From Sequoia sempervirens (Eukaryota > Streptophyta > Pinopsida > Cupressales > Cupressaceae), in contig VDFB02262610.1 in the NCBI GenBank assembly GCA_007258455.2, positions 124,001-188,000 of the forward strand: DNA of 64,000 bases. Reading direction: 5' to 3'. Below, piece by piece: positions 14,150 through 26,456 of the stretch. Every line of letters begins with the position of its first letter. Within the stretch, counting starts at the first letter, position 1. The position numbers were made by a program, and so were the translations under genes. The notes below the pieces were generated by a model. The model was not told where the DNA came from. It worked only from the letters and a program-made list of their open reading frames with translations, and ran no database searches.

Positions 14150-14440
14150 GGCATTTAATGCAATGGTTGTATATTGATCGACAAGCGTGCCATATCCAAT
14201 GCATATCATACAATTGCAATAGTGACCTGCTCTGACTGCAATAGTAACTTGCCTCTAAGCAAAATTCCAGGCACATGAAGTGCATGATGGCAATAAAGCT
14301 GACACAATTTGCATTCAATTCTTAATTTTATCATTTTCATTTGTAATACTTTCTTGGCCAATCAAATTTGATTCTCTTGCAGTAGGTCTACTATTCATTT
14401 TAGTTTAAGTAAATTAGGAAAATATGGGAACATTATATAC
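14150..14440 (-). repeat. Inverted copy of 9395-9690
   Basis: The reverse complement of this segment follows 9395-9690 closely. It includes GTAGACCTACTGCAAGAGAA on the minus strand and the GCTTAGAGGCAAGTTACT-like part. The two lie about 4.7 kb apart, so a transcript across both could fold back on itself. It abuts unit E copy 3 (13775-14150). Confidence 0.7.
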
Positions 14441-15374
14441 TTGGGATTTATGGACATATTCTTCATGTTTGAAAACCATGATTTATCTCTTTTGCTATTG
14501 GTATAGCTAGACTAGAGGTTTAAATATTAATTATTTTCCTTTCAAATATTAATCCACTTACATCATTGAAAAGTCCCACCAAAAACAATCGGTATCAAAA
14601 AATTAAAGGGACACATTAAGGAAGGGAAACAACATTGAAAAGTTCCTTAAGAAACACAATATGTTGAGGCTACTGGTATGGAGCAATCCCAATACCTTGT
14701 AGCGTGTCAATGGTGAACAGGTGTAAACGAGAATGCTTGTCTATGCTTTGTTGTGCTGCATACCTTCTAGATGTCAACTAAGTGCATGGATAGTGAGAAT
14801 GGCAAGGGTGTTACATGTGAATGTGTGAGAATATAGACTTGAAACAAATTTGTCCCTTGAATGATGCATTAGAATAGTAGTCCATCGTTGCTACATAAAG
14901 CAATACTATTTTAGATCTTTGAGCAAGGTCTTGTTTGCTGTGGAGACATACAATGCATTAACTGTGGATTGATTGCATTGATAGGCACTAGCCTACCTGC
15001 AAAGCTTGTAAAATTTGGATTTAATGACAAGATGTTTGCAAAAATTTATCATGTCATTCTATTTGGCTTATTTGCTTATAGGAAAATGAATGGTAGACCT
15101 ACTTGAAAGAATAGAGAAGGATATAAATGATAATTTTCAAACAAAAAATATGTTCTCAAGTGCTTTCTATAGAAATAAAAGCATAAATGTTTATATTATA
15201 GAATTTCATTCATTGGAAAGCGTTGTGTATCAAGTGCAATGAGTGAATTTTCAGCAAAAAAGCTCATACAGTTTGGATTTAATTCTTAAGCATTTGGAAA
15301 AATTTATTGTGTACTTTTGTGTATCATGTTTATGAATAGCATGTTATATGTGATGGATTGCACCCATTTGTCCC

Positions 15375-16345
15375 CTTAGCCCTTGTAACAACAAGCAATA
15401 CTTCTAGTTATAAAGTATCACAAACAAACAGGCGAGCCACTCACCAGTAGTGCACTGTTCCTAGAATAAAGAACATGGAGAGCTAAAAACATACAAGCTT
15501 TTCAACAAACAATAAACAAACGAGAATTAGCACAAATAAAACCCAACATTCCCTTGATATTTCATGAATTAACTATGCATTTATTGTTTGCATACCCACC
15601 AGCTCTCCAACACACCTTGGACAATTTGCATTTAATGTATTAAACGTGTATTCACTGCTTCAAGGTTAAACATTTTCTAGTATATATAATGTCCCCCTAT
15701 TTTCCTAATTTATTTAAATGAAAATGAATAATAGACCTACTCCAACCGATAGAAAAAAGACATAAAACATAATTTTCCAACATGAAAAATTTGTTCTTAA
15801 ATCCCAACTATAGAAAAAACACAAAAAAAAATTAAACAATACAATTTGATTTGCCAAGCAATTATTTCAAAAGCGAATTCAATGGTTACAATGGTAACTT
15901 GCTTTTGTATAAAAACTAGTTTCATGTTTATGAATTACATGGCACACCATTCACTATGCTCATCTGTCTATTCAATAAGTCAGATTCTTGAACCAAGCTT
16001 CTCCCTTATTGTTCACAACTCTTCCAAGGCATAATTTTTAGGCACATTGGAAGACTTAAAATTCATTGCAAGCAAAAGGGAAGAATGATACAAGAATATG
16101 ACCTTTCAATTCCTTGTTCAACAACCAAGTATATTTTCAACCATATAGATGTTTTCCTCTGTCTCCAATTGCAAGCAATGGTTCCTGTTATAGAGACAAA
16201 TTAGACAAATGAGCATAGTTCATGACATATAATGTGTTATTCATAAACATGAAACATGGAAGCACATGATAAAATTTGAAAAAAAAAAGACAAACATGAT
16301 AATTTTTTGCAAACATTTAGACATTAAATTAAAATTATGTGAGCT
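15375..16345 (+). repeat. Long repeat copy 2 of a 3.3-kb-spaced direct pair
   Basis: This is the partner of 12075-13050, with the same block order and small indels. It is among the best-preserved paired stretches of the complex and so among the youngest events in it. A related third copy runs through about 19640-20620, with more differences. Confidence 0.7.
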
Positions 16346-19300
16346 TTGTTGATAGGCTAGTGGCCACTCAAGCAATCAACACATAGTTAATGCATTCAAT
16401 GCCTCACAGTGGATAAGACCTTGCTCAAAGCATTCAATTTTTTATGTGATAATTCTCGTTTATTGCATTGGTCACCTACTTCTTCGCTTCAACTGTTCCA
16501 TGTTTATGGATTACATAGCATATGCCATCTACTGTACCCACATGTCCTAATAGCCCTTGTAACAACAAGCAATGCCGCCTAGTTGTTGTCCAAGTATATC
16601 ATGAAAATATAAATTATTCTGGTCGTGGTACATTTGTTCCTAAAGCTCCTCGCGTGTTCAAGCTACATGAAATGAACATGCAAAGGAGCCTAGAGATAAA
16701 AACATACAAGCTTTTCAACAAACAAGAATAAGCACAAATAAAACCCAACACAAGCCTGATATTTCATGAATTAACTATATATTCACTGCTTGTGTACCCA
16801 CTATCACTACAACACATCTCACACAATTTGCATTTAATGCATTAAAAATGCATTTAACATAACATTTATAATAACTTTTCATAGTAAAATATGCTTGATT
16901 CTTGAGAAGAGATTATAGAAGTTGAAATTCGGATGATTCTTCTACTCCTTTCAATGAAGTTTTACCTGATTCTGAATAATACGCCAAGAAATTGTACTTG
17001 GTGTTTGAATTTTCTAATTACATGTTGATAGGCAAACGACCTTTACAATAAACATGATTCACAATGTAGTATTAATAGTCAAAGATGTGCATAATTGCAG
17101 CCATGTGATATGCAATTCATATATGCAATGTTTCACATAGCACATTAATCAAATTTGCTTACAAGCAAATGAATATTAGGGCTACTACAATGAATAGCAA
17201 AATAGAAACAGGAAAATATACTTAAATTATACAATCTGGTTAATGTACAAAGTGAAACATTGCACATGGACTACATATCACATGCTTGCAATTATGCATA
17301 ACTTTGATTGCAAAAGTAACTTGCTTTTGGTCATAAAATAGTTTCATGTTTATGAATTACATAGAATGCCATTCACTATACTCATCTGTCTATTCAGTAA
17401 GTCAGATTCTTGATCCAGGATTCTCCTTTATCGTTCACAACTCTTCCAAGGCATAATTTTTAGACACATTGGAAGACTTAAAACTCATTGGAAAGAAAGG
17501 AGAAGAATGATACGAGAATCTGACCTTCCAGTTTCTTGTTCAACAACCTAGAATATTTGCACTCGTATAGATCTTTTCCTCTAACTCCAATTGCAAGCAG
17601 TGGTTCCTATCAAAGGGGCGAATTAGACAAATGATCACAGTCCATGTCATACAATATGTTATTCATAAACATGAAACATATGATTGCTAACAAGCTTTCC
17701 AAAAAAACATAAGCTTTTCGCTTTTGAAAAACATTTTAAACAATACATTTTGATTGGACAAGCAATTATTTCAAAAGAAAACTCAACGATTGCAATAGTA
17801 ATTTGTTGCAATTGTATTCATTCTACAAAGTCACTTGAGTGGCAGCCCTTGTCCTGGTATCAGTACTTATGTCCTGTTGTGACTACTAGTATTGTTTGTT
17901 GTTATAAGGCCTAATTGTACAAATGGGTGTGTTGGATGACATATGACATGGAGTAGTTGAAGACAAGGAGCAGGTTAGTATTGCAATGGTTTCATTTGCA
18001 ATTAATAAATAATAAACAATTTATCTCTTTTTCTATTGGTTAAAGTAGGCCTATTATTCATTTTTGTTAAAGTAAATTAGGAAATTAGGAGGAAATTATA
18101 TATTTTGCAAATATTCAATCACTAAGTGCAAATTTGTGCCAAATTTGGTGGCAGGGTGGTAGGTACTAAAGCATTCAATGCATGTTTAATGCATTAAATG
18201 GTATAACTGTCGAATAAGAAACAATAGTCTATTAAATGCAAATTTTGCAAGATAATTTTTTGCAAACATCCAGACATTAAATACAAATTTTGCAAGCTTT
18301 GTTGATAGCCTGGCAGCTACCCAAGCACTGAATACATAGGTAATGCATTCAATGCCTCCATAGTCAACAAGACCTTGCTCAAAGTATTCAATTAAATTGG
18401 GAAAATAGAAGGACACTATATATTTTGCAAATATTTAATCGTTGAATGCAAATTGTGCCACCTTTGACAGTGGGGTGGTAGATACTCAAGCAATCAATGC
18501 ATGTTTAATGCATTGAATGGTATGATAGGTGGATCAGAAACAATAGTCTATTAAATACAAATAACATGGGAAATGCATTAAACATTTTTAGCAAGGAAAC
18601 AACATCGGCAAGCATGTTAAGAAATATGATATGTTGGTATTAGTAATAGATACCAATCCCAATATCTTGTAGTCTGTTGTTGCTAGATAGAGCAATACTC
18701 TTTTAGATCTTTGAGCAAGGTCTTCTTCCTTGTAGAGGCATATAATGCATCAACTCTAAATTCATTGCTTGGATAGGCATTAGCCTACCAACAAAGTATT
18801 TTAAACAATACAATTTCATTGGACAAGCAACTATTTCAAAAGTGAATTCAACGATTGCAATAGTAACTTGTTGTAACTGTATTTATTATACAAAGTCACT
18901 TAAGTGGCTACCCTTGTCTTGATATCAGTACTTTTGTCATGTTGTGACTAGAAATATTATTCACTGTTATAAGACTTAATTATACAAATGGGTACAGTAG
19001 ATGACAAATAACATGAAACAGTTGAAGCCAAGGAGTGGGTTACTATTGCAATGGTTTCATTTACAATTGAGACATAATAAAAAATTAATCTCCTTTTCTA
19101 TTGCTTCGAGTAGGCCTATTATTCATTTCTATTAAAGTAAATTACGAAAATAGGACATTATATATTTTGCAAATATTTAATCACTAAATGCAAATTGTGC
19201 CAGCTTTGGCAGCGGGATGGTAGATGTTGAAGCAATCAATGCATGTCTAATGCATTAAATGGTATGACTCACAATTCATAGACAATAGTCTATTAAATGC

Positions 19301-21915
19301 AAATTGTGCAAGATAATATGTTATTCATAAATATGAAACACAAAAACACATGTTAAAATTTGCAAAAAAAAAGACCAACGCGATAAATTTTTGCAAACAT
19401 CCAAACATCAAATGCAAATTTTGCAAGCTTTGCTAATAGACTTATGGCTTCTCAAGCAATGAATACATAGTCAATGCATTGAATTCCTCCACAGTCAAAG
19501 AGACCTTGCTCAAAGCATTCAGTTTTTCATGTGATAATTCTCGTTTGTTGCAATAGTCACCTACTCCTTGGCTTTAATTGTTCCACATTTATGGGTTACA
19601 TAGCATATGTCATCTACTATACCCATTTGTCCCCCTAGCCCTTGTAACAACAAACAATACTTCTAGCTAACAAGTATCATAAACAAACAAACAAACCGCT
19701 TACTAGTAGTGCATTGTTTCTAGAATTAAGAACATGGAGAGCTAAAACACAAAAGCTTTTCAACAGACAATAAAGAAATGAGAATTAACACAAATAGAAC
19801 CCATCACTCACCTAAGATTTTATGAATTAACTATGCATTCAATACTTGCATACCCACCAACTTTCCAACACATCTAACACAATTTGCATTTAATGGATTA
19901 AACATGCATTCATTGCTTCAGGATTAAATATTTTCCAAAATATATAATGTCCCCTTATTTTCCTAATTTACTTAAATGAAAATGAATAATAGACCTACTC
20001 CAACCAATAGAAAAAGAGATAAAACATATTTTTCAAACACCAAAAATATGTCCTTAAATCCAAATTATAAGAAAAACACAAAAATATTTTAAACAATACA
20101 ATTTGATTGGCCAAGCAACTATTTCAAAAGAAAATTCAACAAATGCAATTGTAAACCTTCCTATCGACATGAACTAACAATTGTAATAGTAACCTGTTTT
20201 TGGACAAAAAAAAGTTTCATGTTTATGAATTACATGGCACACCATTCACTGTGCTCATTTTTCTATTCAGTAAGTCAAATTCTTGAACCAGGCTTCTCCT
20301 TTATTGTTCACAACTCTTCCAAAGCATAATTTTTAGGCACATTGGAAGCTAGACTTAAAATTCATTGGAAACAAAGGGGAAAAATGATACAATAATTTGA
20401 CCTTCTAGTTCCTTGTTCAACAACCAAGTATATTTGCAGTCATATAGATGTTTGACTCCAGCTCCAATTGCAAGCAATGGTTCTTATTACAAGGACAAAT
20501 TAGACAAATGAGCATAGTCCATGACATATAATACATTATTCATAAACATGAACCACAGAAACAACGATAAAATTTGTAAAAAAATTAACCAACGTGATCA
20601 TTTTTTTCAAACATTCAAACACTAAATAAAAATTTTGCAAGCTTTGATGATAGACTACTGGCCACTTAAGCAATGAAAACATAGTTAATGCATTCAATGC
20701 CTCCAAAATCGACAAGACCTTTCTCAAAGCATTTAGTTTTTCCTATCATAATTCTCCTTCACTTCAATTGTTGCATGTTTTTGGATTACATAGCATATGT
20801 CGTCTACTGTACTTAGTTTCCCCATTAGCCCTTGTAACAACAAGCAATACTTCTAGTTATCAAGTATCATAAACACACAAACAAGCCACTCACCAGTAGT
20901 GCACTGTTACAGAATAATAAACATGGAAGAGCTGAACCAAGAGCTAAAAACACACAAGCTTTTCAACAAATAATACACAAATGAGAGTAAGCTCAAATAA
21001 AACCCAATACTCACCTCAAATTTCATGAATTAACTATGCATTCACTGCTTGTGTACCCACCAGCCATCCAACACATCTCACACAATTTGCTTTGTGAGCT
21101 AGTGGCCACTCAAGCAATAAACACATAGTTAATGCATTCAATGCCCCCACAGTCCACAAGACCTTGCTCAAACCATTCAGTTATCCCTATAACAACGAAC
21201 AATTCTTCTAGCTATCAAGTATCACAAACAGACAACACAGTCCATGGCATATAATATGTTATTCATAAACATGAACCAAAAAAACAATGATAAAATTTAC
21301 AAAAAAATAGACCAATGTGATAAATATTTGCAAAAATTCAGACATTAAATAAAAAATTTGCAAGCTTTGTTGATAAGCTACTAACCACTCAAGCAATGAA
21401 CACATAGTTAATGCATTTAATGCCTCCACACTCGACAATACCTTGCTCAAAGCATTCAGTTTTTCCTATGATAATTCTCCTTCACTTCAAAAGTTACATG
21501 TTTATGGGTTACATAACATATGTCATCTACTATACCCACTTGCCTTGTTAGCCCTTGTAATAGTAATAAATACTTCTAGTTATCAAGTATCATAAACACA
21601 CAGACAAGCCAGTCACCAGCACTGCACTCTTAAACATGGAAAAGCACAACCAAGAGCTAAAAACACACAATCTTTTCAACAAACAATAAAAAAATGAGAA
21701 TAAGCACAAATAAAACCCAACACTCACCTGAGATTTCATGAATTAACTATGCATTCATCACTTGTGTAACCACCAACCCTCCAACACATCTTGCACAATT
21801 TGCTTTGCAAGCTTTGTTGATAAATTGATGGCCACCAAGCAATAAACACGAGTTAATGCTCAATGCAATCCACAACACAAAGACCTTTGTCAAACCATTT
21901 AGTTTTCCCACTCAA

Positions 21916-23959
21916 TGTCCCCATTTTAAACTCTATCAGCCTTCAATTGATTTACTCCTAAAATCCCAGAGTTGCTTCATGAGATTAGGCTTCCCTTCGA
22001 TGCTTCTTTGAGGATTGGTATGCTCTTATAGGTTTTCCTGGTTTCTGAGACCTCCGGTGGTGATGCATTACGCATCTGATTTGGACATCCCTTTCCCAGT
22101 CTCTACTACTTTTTAGGCAGTAAGTCGCTATTCTGGTCACGCCTTGTGCCTGTTAAATGATTTTGGAAACACTACCATTTTAGTGCCTTTGTTGCATTGT
22201 TCATTGAAAATAAATGAGATTTTGTGAACCCATTACTATGGAAGGGGCCATACTTTGGTAAGTCTATCTTAAGCAGATATTCTTAGCAAATAGCTCAATC
22301 ACAGCTCAGCTTGTTAATGGGCCATTTTCCTCATTGATTTTGAAGTTAATCCACTATTTTAGTACTTGGTTATTTTTGTAAGTTCATTTTTGGTACACCA
22401 CCATCAACTCTTGTCGCCTTCATATTTGCCTATTTTTAGCAATCAATAGTTGTAACTTGGGCATTTGTATTTGGGTTATCTCCTAGGATCGAAGCTCTTA
22501 ATTTACCATGTCTTGAAGTTATCATGCCAGCTTGACGACTTCAAGCTGTTTTGTTAGTGGACATAGTCAAGTGAGACATTTAATTATTTATATCAAATGC
22601 TTCATTACAGGTATTTTAATATTTCAAAAATTAAATTGCTAAAAGGTGGCATCCCTCTTGGAAGTTGAAGTGATTCAACTTCTTGGAATTTGAAGAGTCT
22701 CTTGTTGTTTCATTTCCCAACTAAAGCCTATATATTGATGTTTTATGATGAGCTGATTATGTTATGTTTTGGAAAGCAAAGTTATGCTGCTGGTTTGAAA
22801 TCCAGAATCCGGCTAAAGGAAAGCTTAGCAAATTTACTCCACTCTTCGGGCCTAAAACTATAGTTCCCTAGGTGGTGGAATAAGAGTGTGCTTCATCCAG
22901 AAGTACATATTGAGCATTATTGTGGAGTTTTGGTGAGATTTTTCTAGATTTCATGTTGCTGGTTTATCATGGCTGAAAGTGATTTTTGTATACAACTTTT
23001 AGTATGAATTTTATTTGGTTCTGGGTACTTGATCATTGCATTTCTATGATAGAGGCGACCATATTTGGAGGTTATCAAAATTTAATTCCAAGTTGTAGAT
23101 TTTATCAAGCAAAAATTGCCCTTGCAAGGAGGTCGTACCTTTTTGGAGAGCATTGGGATTTGTGCATAAATTAATGGCTGAGTTTAGATGTTATTTTATC
23201 ATTGCAAATTGGGCGCCAACCTCCTAGTGACTCATTGCACTTCGTTTCAGCTCATTCGAAGGTAATTTGAAAGAGTTATGAGTATTTCATTGATGTACAG
23301 TTTGTTGGTTTGATTTTCTATTAACATTGTTTCTATATCAGACTTATTAAATAATTGTACTTGCTGGTTTGAGCTTCAATTCTTCATCTTATATCATTGT
23401 AAATGTTAGAGGAAGTGATACTCTAATTGTTTAATGTTTTTGGAAGATTATCTATTCTATTTGCAGCTGTTCTTATTCTTTGTAAAGCTAGTTAGTAGTA
23501 CTAATAGCTCTTCCTTTATTTGCTGCAATTTTATATCTGTTTTACACTCCCACAATTGAGTGGTTGAGTTTTTAGAATAAACATATATCTTGTTTGTAAT
23601 TTCCCCCCACGTTATAAGTGGTTGTGTGAATAGTATTCCCCCCACGTTAATAAGTGGAAGAGTGGATTTAAAGGCTGGCTTGCCGCCTAATAATTGTTGT
23701 AAACTCACCCACTGAATAAGTGGAGTATTCCCACCGCTTGTGGATGCCTACACCAGCAGATGAATTGTACTTTCAGCTCTGTTTATGCCTAATGATCCTT
23801 TGACCATATGCTATCACCTCACCCACATTGGGATCTTGGTGAACATTCTTGGTTAGAGTTATCTTCTTTGCTGGTTTATATTTTGGAGCTAACGCTAATC
23901 AGTGTTTGGTTGCTGATTTGAATGTTAATTTTGGAAAAAAATTAAGGGGGAATATTTTA
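21916..23959 (+). mobile_element. 5' LTR of the PDS5-carrying LTR element
   Basis: The LTR starts TGTCCCCATTTT and ends GGGGGAATATTTTA, immediately before a tRNA-Met primer site. The matching LTR is 27737-29861. From about 22613 onward the two copies are nearly identical. The first 700 bp are much more diverged. The terminal CA has become TA here, while the right copy keeps CA. A TATA-like CCTATATATTG lies near 22728. Small reverse-strand ORFs in the LTR (for example 23457-23708) occur in both copies and are not supported as genes. Confidence 0.88.
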
Positions 23960-23960
23960 G

Positions 23961-23972
23961 TGGTATCAGAGC
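23961..23972 (+). other. Primer binding site, initiator tRNA-Met type
   Basis: TGGTATCAGAGC sits one base after the 5' LTR end. It is the usual 12-base complement of the plant initiator tRNA-Met 3' end, used by many Copia and some Ty3/gypsy elements. It fixes the orientation of this element as plus. Confidence 0.92.
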
Positions 23973-24107
23973 AGAAGATCCTGCCATCCTGTGGATCAGT
24001 ACTTCATGTTTAGGCAGATGAGTGATAGAGATCTCTGGTACTACATCAAAAGTCAGAATAGATTCTAGTTCAACTCCTTGTGGTATCCAAAAATTTGGCA
24101 GTTAGGC

Positions 24108-25371
24108 ATGGCTAATGAAGAAGAGATGAAGTTGGTAGAGACTCTCTTTATGGTTGGAAAGAGACTTGGCAAAGAATTTCAGTCAAGAGAAAATGAAGAG
24201 AACATTATTCATTTGTTAGAGCAATGTTTGAGACAAGTGAAGCCATCACCTTCAAAGAAAATGGAGTTGGCACTAGCTCCTGCAGTGAATTGCTTGAATC
24301 AGCCCTATTGGTTGGGGCATCCTGATGAAGAAACTAGGCTATTGATTTCCTCTTGTTTCATGGAGATAATAAGAATTATAAATCCCCATTTTCCCTATGA
24401 TGATGAAACTATGAAGATCATATTAAAAATGATAGTGGATAGTTTCCAGGATTTGGATGAAACTGGGAGTGGATTGTTTTCTAGAAGAGTTGTTTTAAAA
24501 ACATTTTCAGAAGTAAGAACTTGCATCCTTCTGATAGAATTGGAGATGGAAAATCAGATTTACCATCTATTTAATTATCTCTTCACTTCGACTTGGAGTG
24601 AGCAGGAAGAGTATGTGTTTGCAGTTGTCATGAATGTTCTAATCTCTACAATTAAAGAAGCTGATAGTCTTGACTGAAAGTGTCCAAACTCTTCTCTTGG
24701 ATGCTTATAAACGTGAAGAGCAGATTTCTCCCACTGCTGATTTGTTAGTTAAAGAAATTTTCAGTCAATGTGAAGATAAGTTGAAACCACTTTTGAAGAA
24801 GACTGTTGAAAATAGAGAAGAGATATCTGAAGCTGAAGAGGATGAAAGTTGGAATCCGTTTGAAAACATTGCAAAAGTTCAAGGGGTATCCACAAATTTG
24901 CACTTATCTAAGCATTCTGTAGAAGAATGTAATATGTCAAGGGAAGCCTTGATGACTAGCGAAGTACTCTTGTTTTCTACAAAGGAGAATAGTGAGTTGG
25001 CTTGTGTTAAGAAGCCTCATGTTGAAGATTCAAAGAAAGAACTTTTGGAAACAAAAGTTGAAACAGAGATGCATGAAGAGACCATAAATGCTGATCCAAA
25101 TGAGGAAGAAGTTCAGATAGTTGAAGATATGTGTTCAATCAGCAATTTGCTTCTTCACAATTCCAGAGAATGCTTGTTTGAAAGTCAAGTCAAGGAGGAG
25201 AAAAATAAAGAGAAAGCTGAAGAATCTTCCTACTTCAAAGCTGATTTGATCAATTCTTTTGAATCATGTGTAGAAGAAAACATGGAAGAGGAAGCTTCTA
25301 GTTGTTATAAGGCAGATTTCTCTTCGCCTGAAATCAAGCTAAGGAATTGGAAGGCACCATGGATGGAATGA
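24108..25371 (+). pseudogene. Captured PDS5-like (cohesin cofactor) N-terminal sequence, frameshifted
   Basis: PDS5 is a HEAT-repeat protein that binds the cohesin ring and regulates sister-chromatid cohesion in the nucleus. The first ATG is at 24108 and the frame runs 189 codons to TGA at 24675-24677. It shows the N-terminal pattern of plant PDS5: SPSKKM at residues 47-52, HPDEETRLLISSCFMEIIRI at 71-90, FPYDDE at 95-100, and EVRTCILLIELE at 135-146. Homology resumes in another frame from about 24670 (segment ending KLKPLLKKTVE near 24810), so one base was gained or two lost near 24670. After that, 25371 closes an acidic, Glu/Ser-rich tail I do not recognise. There are no introns, although plant PDS5 genes are intron-rich, so the copy looks retro-processed. 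Only about 235 residues resemble PDS5, against well over 700 in the family. It is probably not functional as PDS5. Confidence 0.72.
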
Positions 25372-26456
25372 TGAAGAGTGTTCATCACATGCAAGACAAG
25401 TTGAGGAGTACAACTCAAACCATTTTTGAAATCTTTATCCATCAAAGTGGTTCTACATCATCTCAGTCAACATATGAAGATTGCAGCTCAAGTTCACACA
25501 TTGCTGATAATGGTATTCAAATTTTGTCAAATCTTGATAGAATTCATAGACATGTAGAACATTTGATTTATGATGTGCCTAGGGGAGAAGTTGTATGTTG
25601 CATTTCTATTGATGACATGAAGTCCATTAAATTTTCCTTGGAGGAAATTAAATCTAGTCTTTTGCACATCATTCGTGACAAAGACATAGTGTCCAATATT
25701 GCTGACAAAGCATTGGAGTGGAATGAGCTTACCAAAGCAAAGTTGCAAGAAGTGCATGAGACTCTAATTGAAGCAGAGAATCAAATTTTTGCTATTCAAT
25801 ATTCATGGGAGCAAGAAAACAAAAGAAGAGCAAAGGAGCTTCAAGAAATTCTTGATGAGCTTGATCTCATACAAGAAACATATGATTTGGAATGCTGTAC
25901 TAAGAGACCAAAGCATTCAAATTCTCAAGTTTTTCAAGCTTTTGAAAATCTCTTGTATGAAGAAGGTGCTAGTAAGGTTTATGTAAATCCTCTCTTTGAA
26001 AATGATGAGGAAATTGCTTCAAAGATTACTAAAGAAGGGGATTTGAGTTTGTCTTCCAGCATTGGAGAGTTGATACGTGAGTTGCATGAAATTGAATCTA
26101 TTGTTGCTCCTAGTGCAACCATTCAACAAGAATTGGTAACTCTTGAAACACAAAGAAATGAAGACATTCTTATTGTTCATCAACAAAGAGTTGATGTGCT
26201 TGTTGATGAAGGTTTTATTTATTTTTTGATGAGGATGCTTGTGAGACACATATCAGATTTTAGTTCATCACCATCTTCTGTTAGAGTGATAGATTTCAGA
26301 ATTGTATTTGATGAAGGATTCATGGAATCTTTCAGGCAAATCATGTCACAAGATTCTGAATTCAATTTCTTCAATGAACGTAGGTTGGTTGATTTTTTTT
26401 GGAGTTTCAAGAAGCATCAATTTAGATGGAACAAGCAAATCAAAGGATTCAGGTGA
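25359..26456 (+). CDS. Unrecognised coiled-coil-rich ORF inside the LTR element
   Basis: This ORF has 365 codons from ATG 25359 and overlaps the end of the preceding frame by about a dozen bases, in a different frame. The two may once have been one ORF broken by an indel near 25350. Residues from about 75 to 200 are rich in charged heptad-like runs (for example KRRAKELQEILDELDLIQET), suggesting a coiled coil. The C-terminal third is Phe-rich. No zinc knuckle, polymerase or integrase residues are visible, and I cannot name a family. It could be a second captured host fragment, a diverged gag, or an element-specific protein. Confidence 0.45.
   Translation: MDGMMKSVHHMQDKLRSTTQTIFEIFIHQSGSTSSQSTYEDCSSSSHIADNGIQILSNLDRIHRHVEHLIYDVPRGEVVCCISIDDMKSIKFSLEEIKSSLLHIIRDKDIVSNIADKALEWNELTKAKLQEVHETLIEAENQIFAIQYSWEQENKRRAKELQEILDELDLIQETYDLECCTKRPKHSNSQVFQAFENLLYEEGASKVYVNPLFENDEEIASKITKEGDLSLSSSIGELIRELHEIESIVAPSATIQQELVTLETQRNEDILIVHQQRVDVLVDEGFIYFLMRMLVRHISDFSSSPSSVRVIDFRIVFDEGFMESFRQIMSQDSEFNFFNERRLVDFFWSFKKHQFRWNKQIKGFR

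Larger units (their letters stand above)
7024..21915. repeat. AT-rich complex of diverged repeat units in both orientations
   Basis: No gene is seen in these 15 kb. The region is built from recurring blocks of 100-450 bp. One block contains TTCACAACTCTTCCAAGGCA (about 7610, 12710, 16010, 17440 and 20305). A second contains TAACAACAAGCAATACTTCT or close variants (about 8355, 12085, 15385, 16560, 19645, 20835 and 21555). A third contains GACAAGACCTTGCTCAAAGC or close variants (about 8210, 11940, 16410, 18370, 19500, 20715 and 21440). Other blocks are reverse complements of these. Copies are diverged and partly truncated, so the array is old. The stretch 9690-11230 is mostly unique-looking AT-rich DNA. 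Whether this is a satellite, a scrambled MITE cluster or decayed LTRs is not decided. Confidence 0.75.

Noticed and set aside
7024..21915. CRISPR-like array
   Set aside because: The repeats are long, diverged and in both orientations, without regular spacers, and the DNA is from a plant.
23457..23708. Minus-strand 83-residue ORF found twice (also 29359-29610)
   Set aside because: Both lie at the same place in the paired LTRs. Duplication reflects the LTR, and the sequence has no family signal.
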